A stretch of 64,000 nt of DNA. Source: Lunularia cruciata. Its lineage: Eukaryota; Streptophyta; Marchantiopsida; Lunulariales; Lunulariaceae. Both the position numbers and the translations under genes were made by a program. How positions within the stretch are numbered: position 1 is the stretch's first letter; each line of letters opens with the position of its first letter. Where the stretch lies: NCBI GenBank assembly GCA_948567375.1, contig OX419761.1:6946501-7010500 (forward strand), written 5' to 3'. This document shows, piece by piece, positions 1-11,712 of this stretch. The notes beneath the pieces are model-generated. The model was not told the origin of the DNA. It was given only the letters and a program-made list of their open reading frames with translations, and did not search any database.

Positions 1-2525
1 GCTAAAGTTGGTTTCTCAACTTATTTTGTATCGTGAGCTTCTTGCAAAATTGTGTTCAGACAGTAGCATCCTGCGTGTGAGACTGTGAATTTCTTCGTAA
101 ATAAAATAAATAAAGATAATTATACTATGTTAGTCCTCAATTGCAAAAGGCCTCTTTCTTGGTGAACACTCCGCGTAGAGCAGAATCCATTGATTTATGT
201 GGACTATTTACTGGACGATGTGGAAGTTGTGACGCTGTGCATGCCGCAGTTGCTTTAACGGATCTAGATAGAAATTGATTCGAACAAAGTACTTGGAATG
301 AGTTCTCATCTGCGTGTTTGTGCATTTGTTGTGTCTACGGAATGAAGAATGAAGAATGAAGAATGGAGAAACGGGTGCGAGACTTTCTCTTCATGCACAC
401 GATTGACGAAGAACTGTTCCTCCCCCGGTCTTGAGAAGCGGAATTATAGAGTTCACGACAATTTACACGGGGAAAGTGAGAAGCTTTGGAGAGACTTTTT
501 GGGGGAACGAAGTGTGATGGTGATAACTTTGGAGCGCAGTGGAACCGGACTTCAGTTCTCTAATTGCGTTTGAATGGGGCTTGGATTGGGTAAGACGATA
601 CTACGACTGTGTCATTATTGTTGAAAGAGTCTTTGCTAGTTGACGATTTCAACGTTGAAAAGGTGTAGATGAGACGAGGACGAAAGAGTTACTTACAGCA
701 GGTGAGATGTATGGAATCAGGACTCCCAAGTCACATCACATGTGGGGGAAAAGCTCATGCCGCTGCTGCCACTCCTACTTGAGATACTCGAATTTGGAGA
801 CGTGGCGGCAATGTCACCGACCGTAGAGAAACTAGCAGCCTGCAGCAGGGGCCCTAGTACAGTATCCTGCTACTACCACTACCTGCTCGTTCGGTACGTC
901 ACCCACACAGCCTGACATTGGCGGTGATTGACAATCTTGAGACTTCAGAGGAGTTGCTTAACTGGTGGCAACCTTCAATACTGTGGAGTTCTCCGGCAAC
1001 GGACCACCAATCTTTATGGTCAATCTACAGCCATCTCTGAGGTTAGACGTACCCGACGGGTGTGGACCTGGACTTGTACTTTGTTTTGAGCTATCATGCA
1101 GGACCTGCTCAGAACAGTCAGCGTACGGGGCGCTTCTACAGGGGTTTCCTGGACCTCTGAGATTCGCTATCTGTAGAGGACTTTGAACAAGACTACCTGT
1201 AGAGCCTACCCTCTTTTTCTTCTGATGAGTGGGAAAGCTTGTAAGCTCAGTCGTTTTGGCATCATTATCTGCGCCATGGCGAGGTTGACTTGTAAACGGC
1301 ACCACTGTGATTACACGGCTGTTTTATGAAAGACCAGAAACAAAATAAAATTCAGTTCGATTCAATTCATCCCCTAGCTCTTTCTGACTAGAATTTGCAG
1401 TTCGTCTAGAATTTACTAAAGTAAAGCACAGCGCAAAAGTTGTAGTGCTGCTGTTGTCCAGACTGACCACAGTGACTGTTCCGAAGACAGGGCCAGTGGA
1501 AAAGTTACGTTCAATTCGCAGTTCCACCCACGGGCATGAGTCATTCATCTGACGGACTGGATCTTTCAAGAAGATTGCATGAGTTACACTTTCGGAAGCA
1601 GCAGCAGACACCTCGTGGAGGTCGGGACCATGTGGCCCTCCATGCTTTCCAAATGAACACAGTAGGCAGATGTAGGTGTGCGCACCTAGTTGCACTGCTT
1701 TGTTTTGGTGATTGGTCTCTCACTCCATCCGCCATTTGATCTCAACTGGGATTGAATTTTACAGGTGCTCGACTCCAGGTAAGATACTGTTGGCAGAGTG
1801 GTACACTGCTGCTGTACCTATGCAAGTCTGCTGCACGAATTCAGGTTAGATCTACACAAAATTCTCGAGTCCGATGCTCAATCAATGATGCACGAACACT
1901 CGGAAGTAGTGACTTGCACTGTGAGTCGTGGATGCCCCTGTCTTTGCTTTAGATTTAACAAGTTACTCTGCAGCATCACGCCAAACTGATGAACTTAAGT
2001 CCCGACCAATCTATATTGAGTGTCTGTTTCGGCGAACCTAGCAACCTAAATCCAGCAACTTGCCTGCGATTCCCCTGCGTTCGTTCTTCTGAGCAATCAT
2101 ATTACAGTAACCTTTGGGAACCACAGCGACTGTCTCTTCCCACGCTTCGTCGTTTACTTCCGTTGTCCTTCATCCATGAATTACTTTAAATTCCAAACCA
2201 GGCTAACTGCAACTTCTTGGGTCCATTTTCGTCGGCTTGTGACGTCCCAGACAGAAGTAAGTGGAATCGTGGACGGATATCCATTGCATTCTTGAGGATT
2301 TCTTCCGGCGAGGGGCGGGCCCCTAGTGATAATAATCGAATGACCGTTGGGAGGGTAGCCAATTATAAGTCTAACTTGAGATCCGTAGGCAGTAAGGCAT
2401 ATACCGAGGTAGACTCTCTCCCGCACCCTCAGCGATTTGGATTGTGTCAGTACGTGAAGTTTCGATGTCAGGAGAAAGGCAAAGAAGCAACGTGAAGAAA
2501 CGCGACACACATTGGGTATCCACAA
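1..2525. other. No recognisable gene; possible poly(A) signals near the left edge
   Basis: No conserved domain, splice-consistent exon chain or RNA gene could be recognised on either strand. Open frames are short (up to 123 codons at 1,324-1,695 minus) and resemble no family I know. Overlapping AATAAA hexamers at about 100-114 could be the polyadenylation region of a plus-strand gene lying left of the window; this is inference. Base composition is less AT-rich than 42.5-57 kb, so undetected exons or untranslated sequence remain possible. Confidence 0.4.
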
Positions 2526-2618
2526 GAAGGATGGAAAGGACCCATCAAGCCGAATAAGGATAAAACATTAGCGAAGGACGGAAAGGCCTCCTTAAGCCGA
2601 ACAAGAATAAAACCTTAG
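2526..2618 (+). repeat. Two diverged 46-bp tandem units related to an inverted-repeat element at 43.9-44.6 kb
   Basis: Two adjacent units (2,526-2,571 and 2,572-2,618) share the pattern GAAGGA-GGAAAGG, AAGCCGAA and AATAAAAC. The first unit closely resembles the inverted-repeat ends of the element at 43,861-44,645 (shared core CCATCAAGCCG followed by a related ACAAGG/ATAAGG string). This looks like a diverged fragment of the same dispersed repeat family. Confidence 0.5.
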
Positions 2619-3985
2619 AGGTAACCGAAGCCAAGCCCCATTTTACCTCCTCCGATGCAAGCAACGTACCTCCTCTGATTGACGTGCTCTTCAACAGTAA
2701 ACTTACCCCCAATTCCATTCACTGCTTGCATTCATCCAGGAGCTTTTGGATGGATTCAAAAAGAGATACCCAACAAAAGGGATCTTCCTGAACGGTTTCC
2801 CACGAAGAATGCCAATGAATGGCACGCAAAAGCACGGATCATGACGGTTTCATCAACAGATCCACAGAGATGTTACTACTTGGCAAGGCACAAGAGGATA
2901 ATGAATTCGTTGTGATCTCGTTGGCGAACTAGTCACACCCTGCCACTCATCGCTCGTCTTAGTCATGCAGCCAACCCTACCCGGACGTGATCATTCAACT
3001 GCTGACAGCACCTAGACTTTTGTTATGGCGCTCAGATCCGCCAGGCAGGTAGGCAAAATTTGCAAAGAGACGCAACAATCCATCTAATGCGACATCCACT
3101 TCCCCCTACTGTCACACCGTCCTTTCCTCTGCACGACAGTACCATCCACATCCTCCCCATGCTTCCATGTTCTTCGGTTGCCTTCTCGTGTCTTCCCTTC
3201 CTCGCAACGAAAAGCTAACGATCTTTTCATCTGTCAGATCCATCGATGCCGTCGTGGTCATCTCTTTCTCATCTCTGTCATTGCCGTTCCTTCCATCTCT
3301 TATTTCTACAGGGTTTCTTTACAAGGACCTACGACAAGAACCTATCATCTCTATTTATTGAGGGAGTACATATCGTTCTTTTGCATATCACTTGTGTAAC
3401 CAAATAAACATACCATGGGCACATATACCCTCATTCAAATGTGTATCGTTATAAGGAGATCATGTTACAATATTGTCGCATTTTCCAGATTTTCTTAATC
3501 AAAAGTCACGCGGAAATTCATTCTTCTAGGTTACAGTATCAAAATATTGAATATATATGTTGTATCATATAAGTATTCTCCAGAGGCTCATACAACTACT
3601 CAAATATAAATATAATTTATCTTCATATTCATAATCAAACTTAATTCTACACAGGTATTTTATGTTATCCAAATTTGTTAAATATGAAATATAGCAGGAA
3701 ATCAGAAACACATGTAGTCATCAGCAAATAGTGTAAGAGAAACAAAATTTTAAATTATTAAAGTCTATATCTACTTCAAGGTAAAAAATACTCAATATAA
3801 TTCAACTATCAGAAAATTCCATAGCATCTTTAACAAAGATCGTAAATGATAAGAAAGCAAAATGAATTCTAAGATATAAAGCTTATTCTGGAAACAACAA
3901 GTCTTATTAAATTTAAAACTATGAAAAGAATTTTAATAAAATGTTCTATTGAATACAATTTATGCATCTTTTTTTCCTTCCATAT
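2619..3985. other. Intergenic, turning AT-rich after 3.4 kb; nothing recognised
   Basis: Short open frames at 2,679-2,915 and 3,167-3,399 show no family signature. From about 3,420 onward the DNA is AT-rich and has no open frame longer than a few dozen codons. No repeat boundary was found other than the proposed left end of element H at 3,986. Confidence 0.4.
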
Positions 3986-5826
3986 TGTCACGCCATTTGT
4001 AGTGTCAGATCTAGTTAGAGTTATTTCAGCAGTTTCTCAAAGACTACTTTCAGATTGTCAGATTTTGTGTTTGGGGTACTAACTTCACAGTGGGGCCCAC
4101 TGTCACTTTGCACCATTTGCACCGTCGAGTGTGCCGTCAAAGGGACCGTTAGGGTTCAGACCTAGCTCGAGTCCAGGGGGTATACTTTTGAAGTGCAACT
4201 CCCGAGAGCTCACTTCTCTGATGTTGAGCCTTCGAGTTCCTAGCTATGGTGAATAGAGGCCGGTGAGCATCACCTAGATCCTCTATGCTGGAGTGGGTGT
4301 GGCTTGACTGTAATCAATGCCCAGTTGTTGGCAGTTTATAGAGTGACAAATCAAGTACTGATTTGAGTTGAGTTGAGTTGAGAGTGGTAAACAATATGAT
4401 TACATCAGAGAAGTGAAGTCAAGGGGAAATTGGGTGCATGAACTTTGAGTGTTGGTGGTATCTCCAAGCTTGGTGGATCATTGGTAACTCAATTCAAGTT
4501 CAATTTTTCTCTAGTGTGCAGAAGCTCGTTGAATTGATACAAATTTGGCAAGAAGGCAAATGGTGTGCGATAGCGTTGGCCAATTTTTGAGCAAAGAAGG
4601 AGCAAATTTTGAGTAGTGGTTGTGATTTTGAGCTCAAGAGGTGAAGGCATGACCAATTTGTTGTGAGTTGGGCTCAAAAAGGCAAATTGAAGGTGGAGTT
4701 GGGAAGCTATTCTCATGAATTTGTGATTTGGAGAAACTTGTGTTGTCAATTTGGCTCGAGTGAAAAGTTAGCGGGGGATTTGGCGGTCAGCCAACTTTAG
4801 GGTTTACGTGAGATTTTACGTGAGATTTTGGCTGGATTTTACTTCAGATTTTGGCCAGATTTGGAGGAGTTTCGCTAGTTTGGAGGACTTTCACAAGTTT
4901 GGAGAAGTTTTTGCCAATTTTGGAGGAGGGTCAAAGTGGCAAGAAGAAAGACGTCATTTGGCTGAATTTTGGCATTTCAAGGCTTCAAGGCATAGGAGGA
5001 CTGTGGGCTACGAGAGGCTATGAAGGCTAACAAGCCAGCTTGTTGGCGTGAGGCTAGCTAGTTTAGAGTAGATCTTGGTCATTGGTTGGCAAAATCTGCC
5101 ATTCATGCTAGATTGTGCACAATAGAGTTTGACTCCTAGATCTCTTGTTCCTAGACTGGTGCCCTAGCCAACTAGTCCACCCTCACTTGTTGTCCTAGTG
5201 ACTGTGCCACTGTTATCTATACACATGTAGCTTTGGCTAGGAGAGGCAGTTTGATCCCATTCTTGGTGATCCTGGTAGCTTAGGACTTAGATACAAACTT
5301 CTCTTATGTCAAATGCCAAATAGTGGCAGGGTCAATCCCATGTTGTGTTATGAAATGGAAGGTTTTTGTTTAGATTTCTTGTGATTGGACCCCCTCCATT
5401 CTATGCTTCTTGTTTGTGCACCACGTTTGTGTGAGGTGCCCTGACTTTTGAGCATTGGTGCTCTGGTGTGCTCTTGCTAGTGAGGCTGGAGTGATGACCA
5501 GTCAGACTACCTTTGTTTCTTTCCGGTGAGGCAGGAAGTGATGACATGTAGACCTTGAGAGTGTGTTTCACGATGGCAAGTTACAGGTTTCCCTTTCCTC
5601 TAGTGTAGTTATCTCGGTTAGAGTCACATTAGTGTGTGGTGCTTAGTTGGTATTGGCACTTGGTAATGTTGGCACTTGGTGGGGTACTTGCGGTTGTGAC
5701 TTGCGGTTGCAGTTGGTGGTTTTGGTTTGCTGTTGCAGTTACTTTGTCACAATAGAGTTCTTTGGGGATTTTAGAGGAGAAAGCCCTAGAATACATAGTG
5801 GGTTTACTCAGAGTGGCATTCAATAT
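3986..5826 (+). mobile_element. Element H: probable 5' LTR and leader (tentative)
   Basis: Coding sequence of retroelement H begins near 5.83 kb, so its 5' LTR and leader should lie just upstream. The string TGTCACGCC at 3,986 follows a sharp change from AT-rich flank to more balanced sequence and starts with TG, as LTRs do. No second LTR copy could be aligned convincingly: after the polypurine-like run at 42,439-42,445 there is TGTGGCAC at about 42,448, but similarity to 3,986 is weak. No clear primer binding site was found. A GAGTT microsatellite lies at 4,363-4,384. The boundary is a guess; retroelement identity of the interval follows from its neighbours. Confidence 0.3.
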
Positions 5827-7592
5827 CAACTTGTATCTCAAGTCCTAGTGAGAGAGGAGATTGACTCTGAGTTGGAGTTCGACACTAGAGCTGATTCAAT
5901 TGAGAGTGCACTTGGTGTGTCCGCACCGTTGTTGTAGGACATGGATGAGATTTATGGGGCCTCCAAAGGCCCTAGGCATTACTCTGGTACAATGGGTACC
6001 ATTGAGTTGGATGATTTCATCCAGGAGTTTGATAGTTGGTGTGATCTACAGCAGATGCGGAACCCAACTTTTTTTACACCCTTCATGGCATAGAAGGGGT
6101 TGTTTTAGCATCAAGAGGGTCCGCCGATGGATGACTACCATGAATTCAGGAGAGCTCATTTGGAGGAGATTGAGTTATGGAGACAATATTGGTCTCCAAA
6201 CTATATCTCTATCACTTCAGATTCGGTGGCCAGGAGTAGATTGGTTGTACCTACGAGTTCTAGCTTGAGTAGTGGAGGTGCACTAGCTGGAGATAGTGCT
6301 ACTACAAGTAGAAGTACCGCTACAAGAGGTGGTGTGGTACCAGGGTTTAACTCCATAGTGGAGTTCTTCCTGTGTTTGAGGTAGAACTACCAAGGAGTGC
6401 GGACTGACAAGCCGAGGAGCTTGCAAGAGTTCCAACGAAAGGTTGGAAAGAGCCTACACGAGGCATACACTCGCATGAGGCGGTTGATTAGTTTCACTCA
6501 AGGAGTTATTGAGGCCCAGGCAGTCCTGTTTTGGTATGGGATACTGGACAGGGAGTTACAATGTAGAGTTCGTGATGCTACGTTGTTGTAGGCTACTTTG
6601 CCCACTTTGGCAATGGTCTTTGGTTTGGCAAAGCGCATTGAGCTCAACATGGTGGAGGAGAGGGTGGTGACATCAGGATTTGGTAGGGAGACCTCATCCA
6701 CGGTTGTGACTTCTTCTAGAGTACAGTAGAGTGCACCACACCCAGTTGGTTTTTGAGGATAGGGTGGACAGCCTAGATCCTATGGAGCGAGTGGAGGGCC
6801 TAGTGGAGTTAGACCCTTACCTTCATTTTTGGGTCAACAGTAGCCAGTGAGTAGTGGTGTTGCTTGATGGACTTGTGGTGGACCTCACCATCAAAGAGAG
6901 TGTACTCAAGGCAGTGGACTTGATACTTCGGATGCACCACAGCTCGTACAGTGTGCAGTGTGAGCATTGCCACAGATTTGGTCACACTAGTGACCAGTGC
7001 TTTGACCTATACCCAAAGTTACGGAGTGCTAGGACTGCTATGGCAAGTAGTAGAGGAGCTCCAGTTCACGGAGGACAAGGTGGTAGAGGTGGGAGCAAAG
7101 GATCTACACCTAGTAGGGGTGCAATACCTGCCCTTACTTTTGACACAACTATGGCTTCTTGGATTGAGCAATTGGAGCAAAGATTGGCTAGTATGGCTAT
7201 TGCTCAAAGGAGATCAGATTTGGGTGATGAGGCTTACACCTCATATGCTAGTGATAGAGATGCTTTGGACTTCATATGCGGAGCAACATAAGTGGATGCA
7301 TCTACAGTAGTGACTAGGAGTGCAATATGTGCTCCAGAGCCTAGAGGAGCATTAGCGGAGTTGGACTCACAGAGAGGAGAGGTTGGGAGACAGGTCAGAC
7401 TTCCCCAATCTTTCACGCTATCTGAGGCATTGAAAATGACATCCATGGTTCCTAGATGTCCCAATGTAGGTGTGGTAGGTGATGATGGAGTACATGATGG
7501 ACTACCTACTAGTCAGCCACCTGCTTCTACACAGACTGAGTCTAGCATGATGTTGGGGGACGCTCAGCTGATTATGTGGTGTCCTTTGTTTT
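5827..7592 (+). pseudogene. gag: Element H Gag, N-terminal part with CCHC zinc knuckle (decayed)
   Basis: Broken plus-strand frames (5,827-5,937; 5,941-6,384; 6,397-6,591; 6,854-7,290) together read as a retroviral-type Gag. A helical capsid-like region with many W/Y/L residues near 6.1-6.6 kb is followed by a zinc knuckle CEHCHRFGHTSDQC (6,959-7,000, spacing C-x2-C-x4-H-x4-C) and a Gly/Ser-rich tail. Gag forms the virus-like particle and packages the RNA; the knuckle binds nucleic acid. Several stops and frameshifts make it non-functional. It is interrupted by element A; the reading resumes at 12,471. It belongs to the same element as the protease at 19.3 kb and the methyltransferase at 20 kb, because all are on one strand in canonical order once insertions are removed. 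Confidence 0.7.
7588..7592. repeat. Target site duplication of element A (left copy)
   Basis: GTTTT directly precedes the TGTAATAC end of element A and is repeated immediately after its other end at 12,471-12,475. A perfect 5-bp duplication is the normal footprint of Ty3/gypsy integrase. Confidence 0.9.
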
Positions 7593-8329
7593 TGTAATAC
7601 TTTGACGACAAGAGAAGAGAGAAAACATAGATTGCACACTCAAACAATTGATGCCCCAAGGGAGCACCTTCTCTTTATTATATAATCAAAGAGGATCTCC
7701 GCCAAGGAAGCTCCACCATACAATGAGGGACACAGATAGGTGACATGTCAGCAAGCTCCACCCTTGGATTACTTACTTGGATGGGTGACATGTCTGGTCT
7801 AGGTGCTATCTGGTTGGTCAAACAAGCTTTGACCGGGGAGAATCTTTTAGGGAATCTTCCTGTAAGAATCTCAAAATCACATGAGTAAGGTACCATTGGA
7901 AAGCTCTTGACGAGACAAAGCAGGGGGAAGGAAGGCCAGCCCTTCTCTTTTTGGGAGAGAAACTACACATTTTTGAGGCTTAATTCATCCGTTTAGGCCT
8001 CCAAAATTGCCTTCAAAGATTTCAGGCATATTTCGGTTCTTGCTCTATTAGTAGAAGTCCCCTTTTGGTGATATCTCTTTCTGATCTATTTATTCCATCA
8101 TGTGTAACATCCTTCCAGATGTTACCAAACCAATTCTCACCTTTAAATCATATGTCTAGCTATTGGTTCTAAGGTTCTCAAGTCTATTTCAATTTCTGCC
8201 CTATTAGTAGAAGTACTCTTTTGGTAATACTTCTATCTGATCTATTTCAACCATCATGTATAACATCATTCTAGATATAACCAAACCTAATTTCACATCT
8301 AGATCATATGGATAGCTCTTGGTATTATA
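7593..8329 (-). repeat. Element A 3' LTR (737 bp)
   Basis: Reads (minus strand) from TATAATACC at 8,329 to GTATTACA at 7,593, with the same internal ~150-bp tandem duplication and TATA region as the other copies. It follows the chromodomain end of pol, so it is the 3' LTR. The terminal TG is mutated to TA here. Confidence 0.92.
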
Positions 8330-8342
8330 GACCTCCCTCCTT

Positions 8343-9077
8343 TTAAGACGCAACGTCCTCGTTGTGCAATTGTTGCTCAAATGCTTGCACCAACACTTGT
8401 GCATGTGCCAAATTGGCAGCGGGTTCCCAGGTAGCTTCATAGAGAGGGTAATCTTTCCATTGTACTAGATAGTCCACCCACGGGTGGCGAGTATCACGCA
8501 TGCATTTTTGGAGAATCCGCTCCACTTCATATTCCTCTGTGCCATCAATGAGTGTCGGACAAGGTTGAATGTCTGGTGTGGAATGACCTTGGCCTGAACG
8601 GGTAGCATATCTGCGTAGTAGGGAGACATGGAAGACTGGATGGATCTTCATGTGTGGTGGTAGCTCAAGATGATAGGCCACAACACCGATGCGATGAAGA
8701 ATCGAGAAAGGCCCAATAAAACAAGGTCTGAGCTTATGAGGTCTAACTAATGTGAGGTTGGTTGTCGATAGCCACACTTGATCCCCAACATTGAACTCCA
8801 TGTGCCGACGGTGTGCATCAACATACTGCTTTTGTCGATTTTGCGCAATCTGTAATTTGTGCTTGGCGCTCTCCACACCTTGTTGGATTCTAGAAACAAA
8901 TGTGTTGACTGCATCGACCTTGGTAGCCACTAGATGGATCTTCATCAAGCTAGAAGGTGTGAAGGGATGCTCACCATACATGAGGAAGAACGGAGTGACC
9001 TGGGTGGATGCATTCACTGAATTGTTGTAAGCAAATTCCACCAACGGGAGTAGGGTGTCCCACCTCTCTTGCTCTTC
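8343..9077 (-). pseudogene. pol: Element A integrase C-terminus with GPF module and chromodomain
   Basis: An open frame of 233 codons (9,044-8,343) carries the distal integrase core (EFAYNNS), the GPF module (FIGPFSILHRIG, then HPVFHVSLLRRY) and a C-terminal chromodomain with EYEVERIL, YLVQWKDYP and ATWEP. Chromodomains on gypsy integrases direct insertion by binding methylated histone H3 and define the chromovirus branch. The frame starts inside the integrase because the upstream part is inverted; the catalytic DDE residues are not in this frame. Confidence 0.88.
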
Positions 9078-9361
9078 TTAGATGTAGTCTTTGCTCACCA
9101 TGGCTTGTCTAGAGTACTCATCACCGATAGAGGCACCCAATTCACCAGCTTGTTTTGGCGAACACTCTTTGGGTTCTTCAAAACCAAATTGGCAATGTCC
9201 ACAGCTTACCACCCCCAAACAGATGGCCGAACAGAGCGGGCTAATCGCACAATTGAAGACATGTTACGCGGCTTCACCTTAGAAGAGCAAGAGAGGTGCA
9301 ACAACCTACTCCCGTTAGTGGAATTTGCTTACAACAATTCAGTGAATGCATCCACCCAGGT
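9078..9361 (+). pseudogene. Inverted integrase core segment inside element A
   Basis: This 284-bp block encodes integrase core on the plus strand, opposite to the rest of element A: VLITDRGTQF, HPQTDG, RANRTIED and EFAYNNSVNAST are readable within 9,069-9,365. Its last ~82 bases (about 9,281-9,361) are an inverted copy of 8,998-9,077, so the block is flanked by an inverted duplication. In other copies the same segment is in the normal orientation. Template switching during reverse transcription or a local inversion-duplication would explain it. Confidence 0.88.
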
Positions 9362-9654
9362 CTAGACATGAATCATTTTGCTGAGCCAGTCCACAAAGAC
9401 CACAATGGAGTTAAACCTTGAGGTGGTCTTGGGTAATTCACAGACAAGATCCATACTCACTTGTTCCCAACGTTAGGTAGGAGTGGGGAGAGGTTGAAGG
9501 AGCCCTGCATGAGCTTGATTAGAAGCTTTGTTTTGTTGGCAAAGTAGGCAACTACGCACATAGTCCATCACGTCGTTGCTCATCTTGGGCCAATAGTAAT
9601 GGCGCTTGACTGCATCCAAGGTCTTGTCCACTCCGACATGAGCTACAATGGGTT
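9362..9654 (-). pseudogene. pol: Element A integrase N-terminus (zinc-binding HHCC region)
   Basis: Minus-strand frames read the integrase N-terminal zinc domain (AHVGVDKTLDAVKRHYYWP, then CLLCQQNKAS) followed by the first catalytic region (about 9,365-9,470). The left end abuts the inverted block. The upstream end (9,655) jumps straight to the end of protease, showing loss of reverse transcriptase and RNase H. Confidence 0.85.
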
Positions 9655-10098
9655 TTTGACTTCTCTTATTAGACCCATAAAACATCTATCGGTCTTACAG
9701 ATAGTTGCCGTCCTTTCAACATATAGAGGCAGTTTTTGCTTGTGTGATTTTTCTTTAACCCCAATGATTGACCATTGGTGAGTTCTCACTACTTTCTTCC
9801 TCCAATACACCATAGGGTTGTACTGCTCCATCCATGGCATGCCTAAAATTGCATCATAATGAGCTAATTGTATCACTCGCCACTCAATTGCTTCCTGATA
9901 TTCTCCTACAGAGAGGGTTACCCGTCTAGGTAATGATTCAATCCTCTCTGTTTGCCCATTTGGTAACTCTACTTCTTCACTTCCGTCTCTCTCTAGATCC
10001 ATTCCCAATCTTATTGCAACAGAGTGAGACAAGAAATTCTCTCTTGCTCCCGGATCTATTAATACTCTCACTTGATTACCTTCTAGGATTCCATTCAC
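9655..10098 (-). pseudogene. pol: Element A aspartic protease
   Basis: Open from 10,098 to 9,643, beginning [18 protein letters not shown]. The position and the hydrophobic-Asp-x-Gly-Ala pattern identify a retropepsin, which cuts the Gag-Pol polyprotein. The usual Ser/Thr after the catalytic Asp is Pro (DPGA). A downstream ILGMPW matches the second conserved protease block. The frame runs on into integrase sequence only because of the deletion. Confidence 0.8.
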
Positions 10099-10206
10099 AA
10101 CAATCAGTTGTGAGGTTGCCTTTTGGGATCATTGCGCATTATTCTTCTTCCTTCCCTCCTTTGCTTCTCTGCTTCCTTATTGAGCCAATAAGGCTGCGAG
10201 GTACCT

Positions 10207-11297
10207 TTACTGGTGATCTTCGTTTTCCAAAATGATTTCCACCTCCTCCTTGTCAATGTGCCTCTCCATGTTGTTCAAAGATCGCTTGAATGAAGCTCGA
10301 GGGCCTCTAGGGAAATGAGTGCGATAGTTGGTAGATATGTGCCCAATACGGCCACAATTGTAACAAAGGTATTGTTCTCCTCTAGTCCCTTCTCCTCGTG
10401 GGATTCCATCTCTTTGTTCTTCTACTCGTCCCCGCTCCCCTTGAAGCGGTTGTGCTCCTTGATCCCGGAATCGAAAGTTGCCTAATTCCATCGGTACTGG
10501 TCCACCCATGTGTGGCATTTCTGCTCGATAATGTTGAGGTGGAGCTACTCCTTCACCTCCACCTAATGCTCTTGTTATTCTCTGCGCACAAGCAATGGCT
10601 TCAAATACCGTGCGAGGATTTTGCACCATGACTTCTTGGCGAATCTGCTCTTTCAACCCTCGTTTGAAATTGTCTAGAGCCTCTGCTGGACTCATGTCTA
10701 TAATTGCGACTTGTAGATCCAGAAAAGTACGCTATTCTTCTATCTCAATCCCCGTAGTCGGGTTTGAGCTATCTGCACAGAATCCACTGATTGGAAATTC
10801 TTCAGCAGTCCTTCTTGCATTGCTGTCCATGTGACCTCCATTCTCTCTGCCAGCATGGATCATTCCCAAGCATCATACCATGTGAGGGCTTTATCGGTCA
10901 AGTACACACATGCAAATACGCATGCAGCATGCTCTATGATCTCTATTGAGAACAATCGGAAATATCGATTCATTCTTAAGATCCAATTTTCCACTACTCC
11001 CATTGAACGCTGCCCCTTGTAAGGTTCGATGTTGCAGGTCTTCTTCATCCGGAGTAGCAATGTGGCTTCATCGTTGATAGGGTTCATAGGCACGGATGCC
11101 TCTCCAAGTACTTCAGTCGTAAGTATTGGGTTTTGAGACGACTCTTCTTCTTGCATGGCTTGATCATTCCTGAGGATCTGCACTTGACTTTGTAATGTCT
11201 CCATGGTCATCTTAATCTCTCGAAATTCATTCAACATCCCTTGCATTCCTTGCACCAACTCTTGCAATTGCGGATCCATGGTTCCTACAACACTCAA
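10207..11297 (-). pseudogene. gag: Element A Gag with CCHC knuckle
   Basis: Two minus-strand frames (11,297-10,860 and 10,695-10,207) make up Gag: a Gln-rich N-terminal coiled segment, a capsid region containing LTWYDAWE, an arginine-rich linker and a knuckle CYNCGRIGHISTN. The last knuckle Cys is Tyr in this copy. An in-frame TGA follows YDAWE and is present at the same site in the three other copies. Confidence 0.85.
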
Positions 11298-11712
11298 TTG
11301 CTAATGTCTCCTTCAATACAGAGTCAATATAATCACTCAGGAAGGCGCACGAACTATCGGAACTACCATTGGGACCTCAGAAGCTATCACTCGTTGATAA
11401 TACTCCTCACCAAAATTCCTAACCACAAAATCTCTAAACATCAATTTCGGCCTCACTACATAACGGATTTCTACTTGAGTGTTGAAAGGGAGAGGATTTG
11501 GGACATTCATATCCATTTTATCATAATAAAATGTAGATTGTCAAATCCCACTCTCTGTCATATATCACCACAGGTAGAATCATTGGGTTTGGTGAGTTCA
11601 TCTTTCTGTCCATGAATTCTATGCCAAAGTGATAAACTAGCGATACCCTCAGCTGCTCACGCTGGATATATCTGCTCTCTAAAGTCCTTCCTAAGTCTAG
11701 CTCTGATAGCAT
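11286..11712 (-). other. Element A leader with remnants of two upstream ORFs
   Basis: Between the 5' LTR and gag lies the leader seen in the other family members, with small ORF b (about 11,515-11,286) and the C-terminal half of ORF a (ending TIYILL at 11,521). The start of ORF a and most of the DNA between it and the primer binding site are deleted, so ORF a is fused to LTR-proximal sequence. The primer binding site is degraded to TGCTATCAGAGC. Confidence 0.6.

Noticed and set aside
9069-9365. Plus-strand integrase ORF as a separate element
   Set aside because: It is the inverted part of element A, with an inverted duplication at its edge, not a new insertion with its own LTRs.
11241-11615. 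Plus-strand 124-codon ORF as a gene
   Set aside because: It is antisense to the element A leader; kept only as a low-interest observation about the family.
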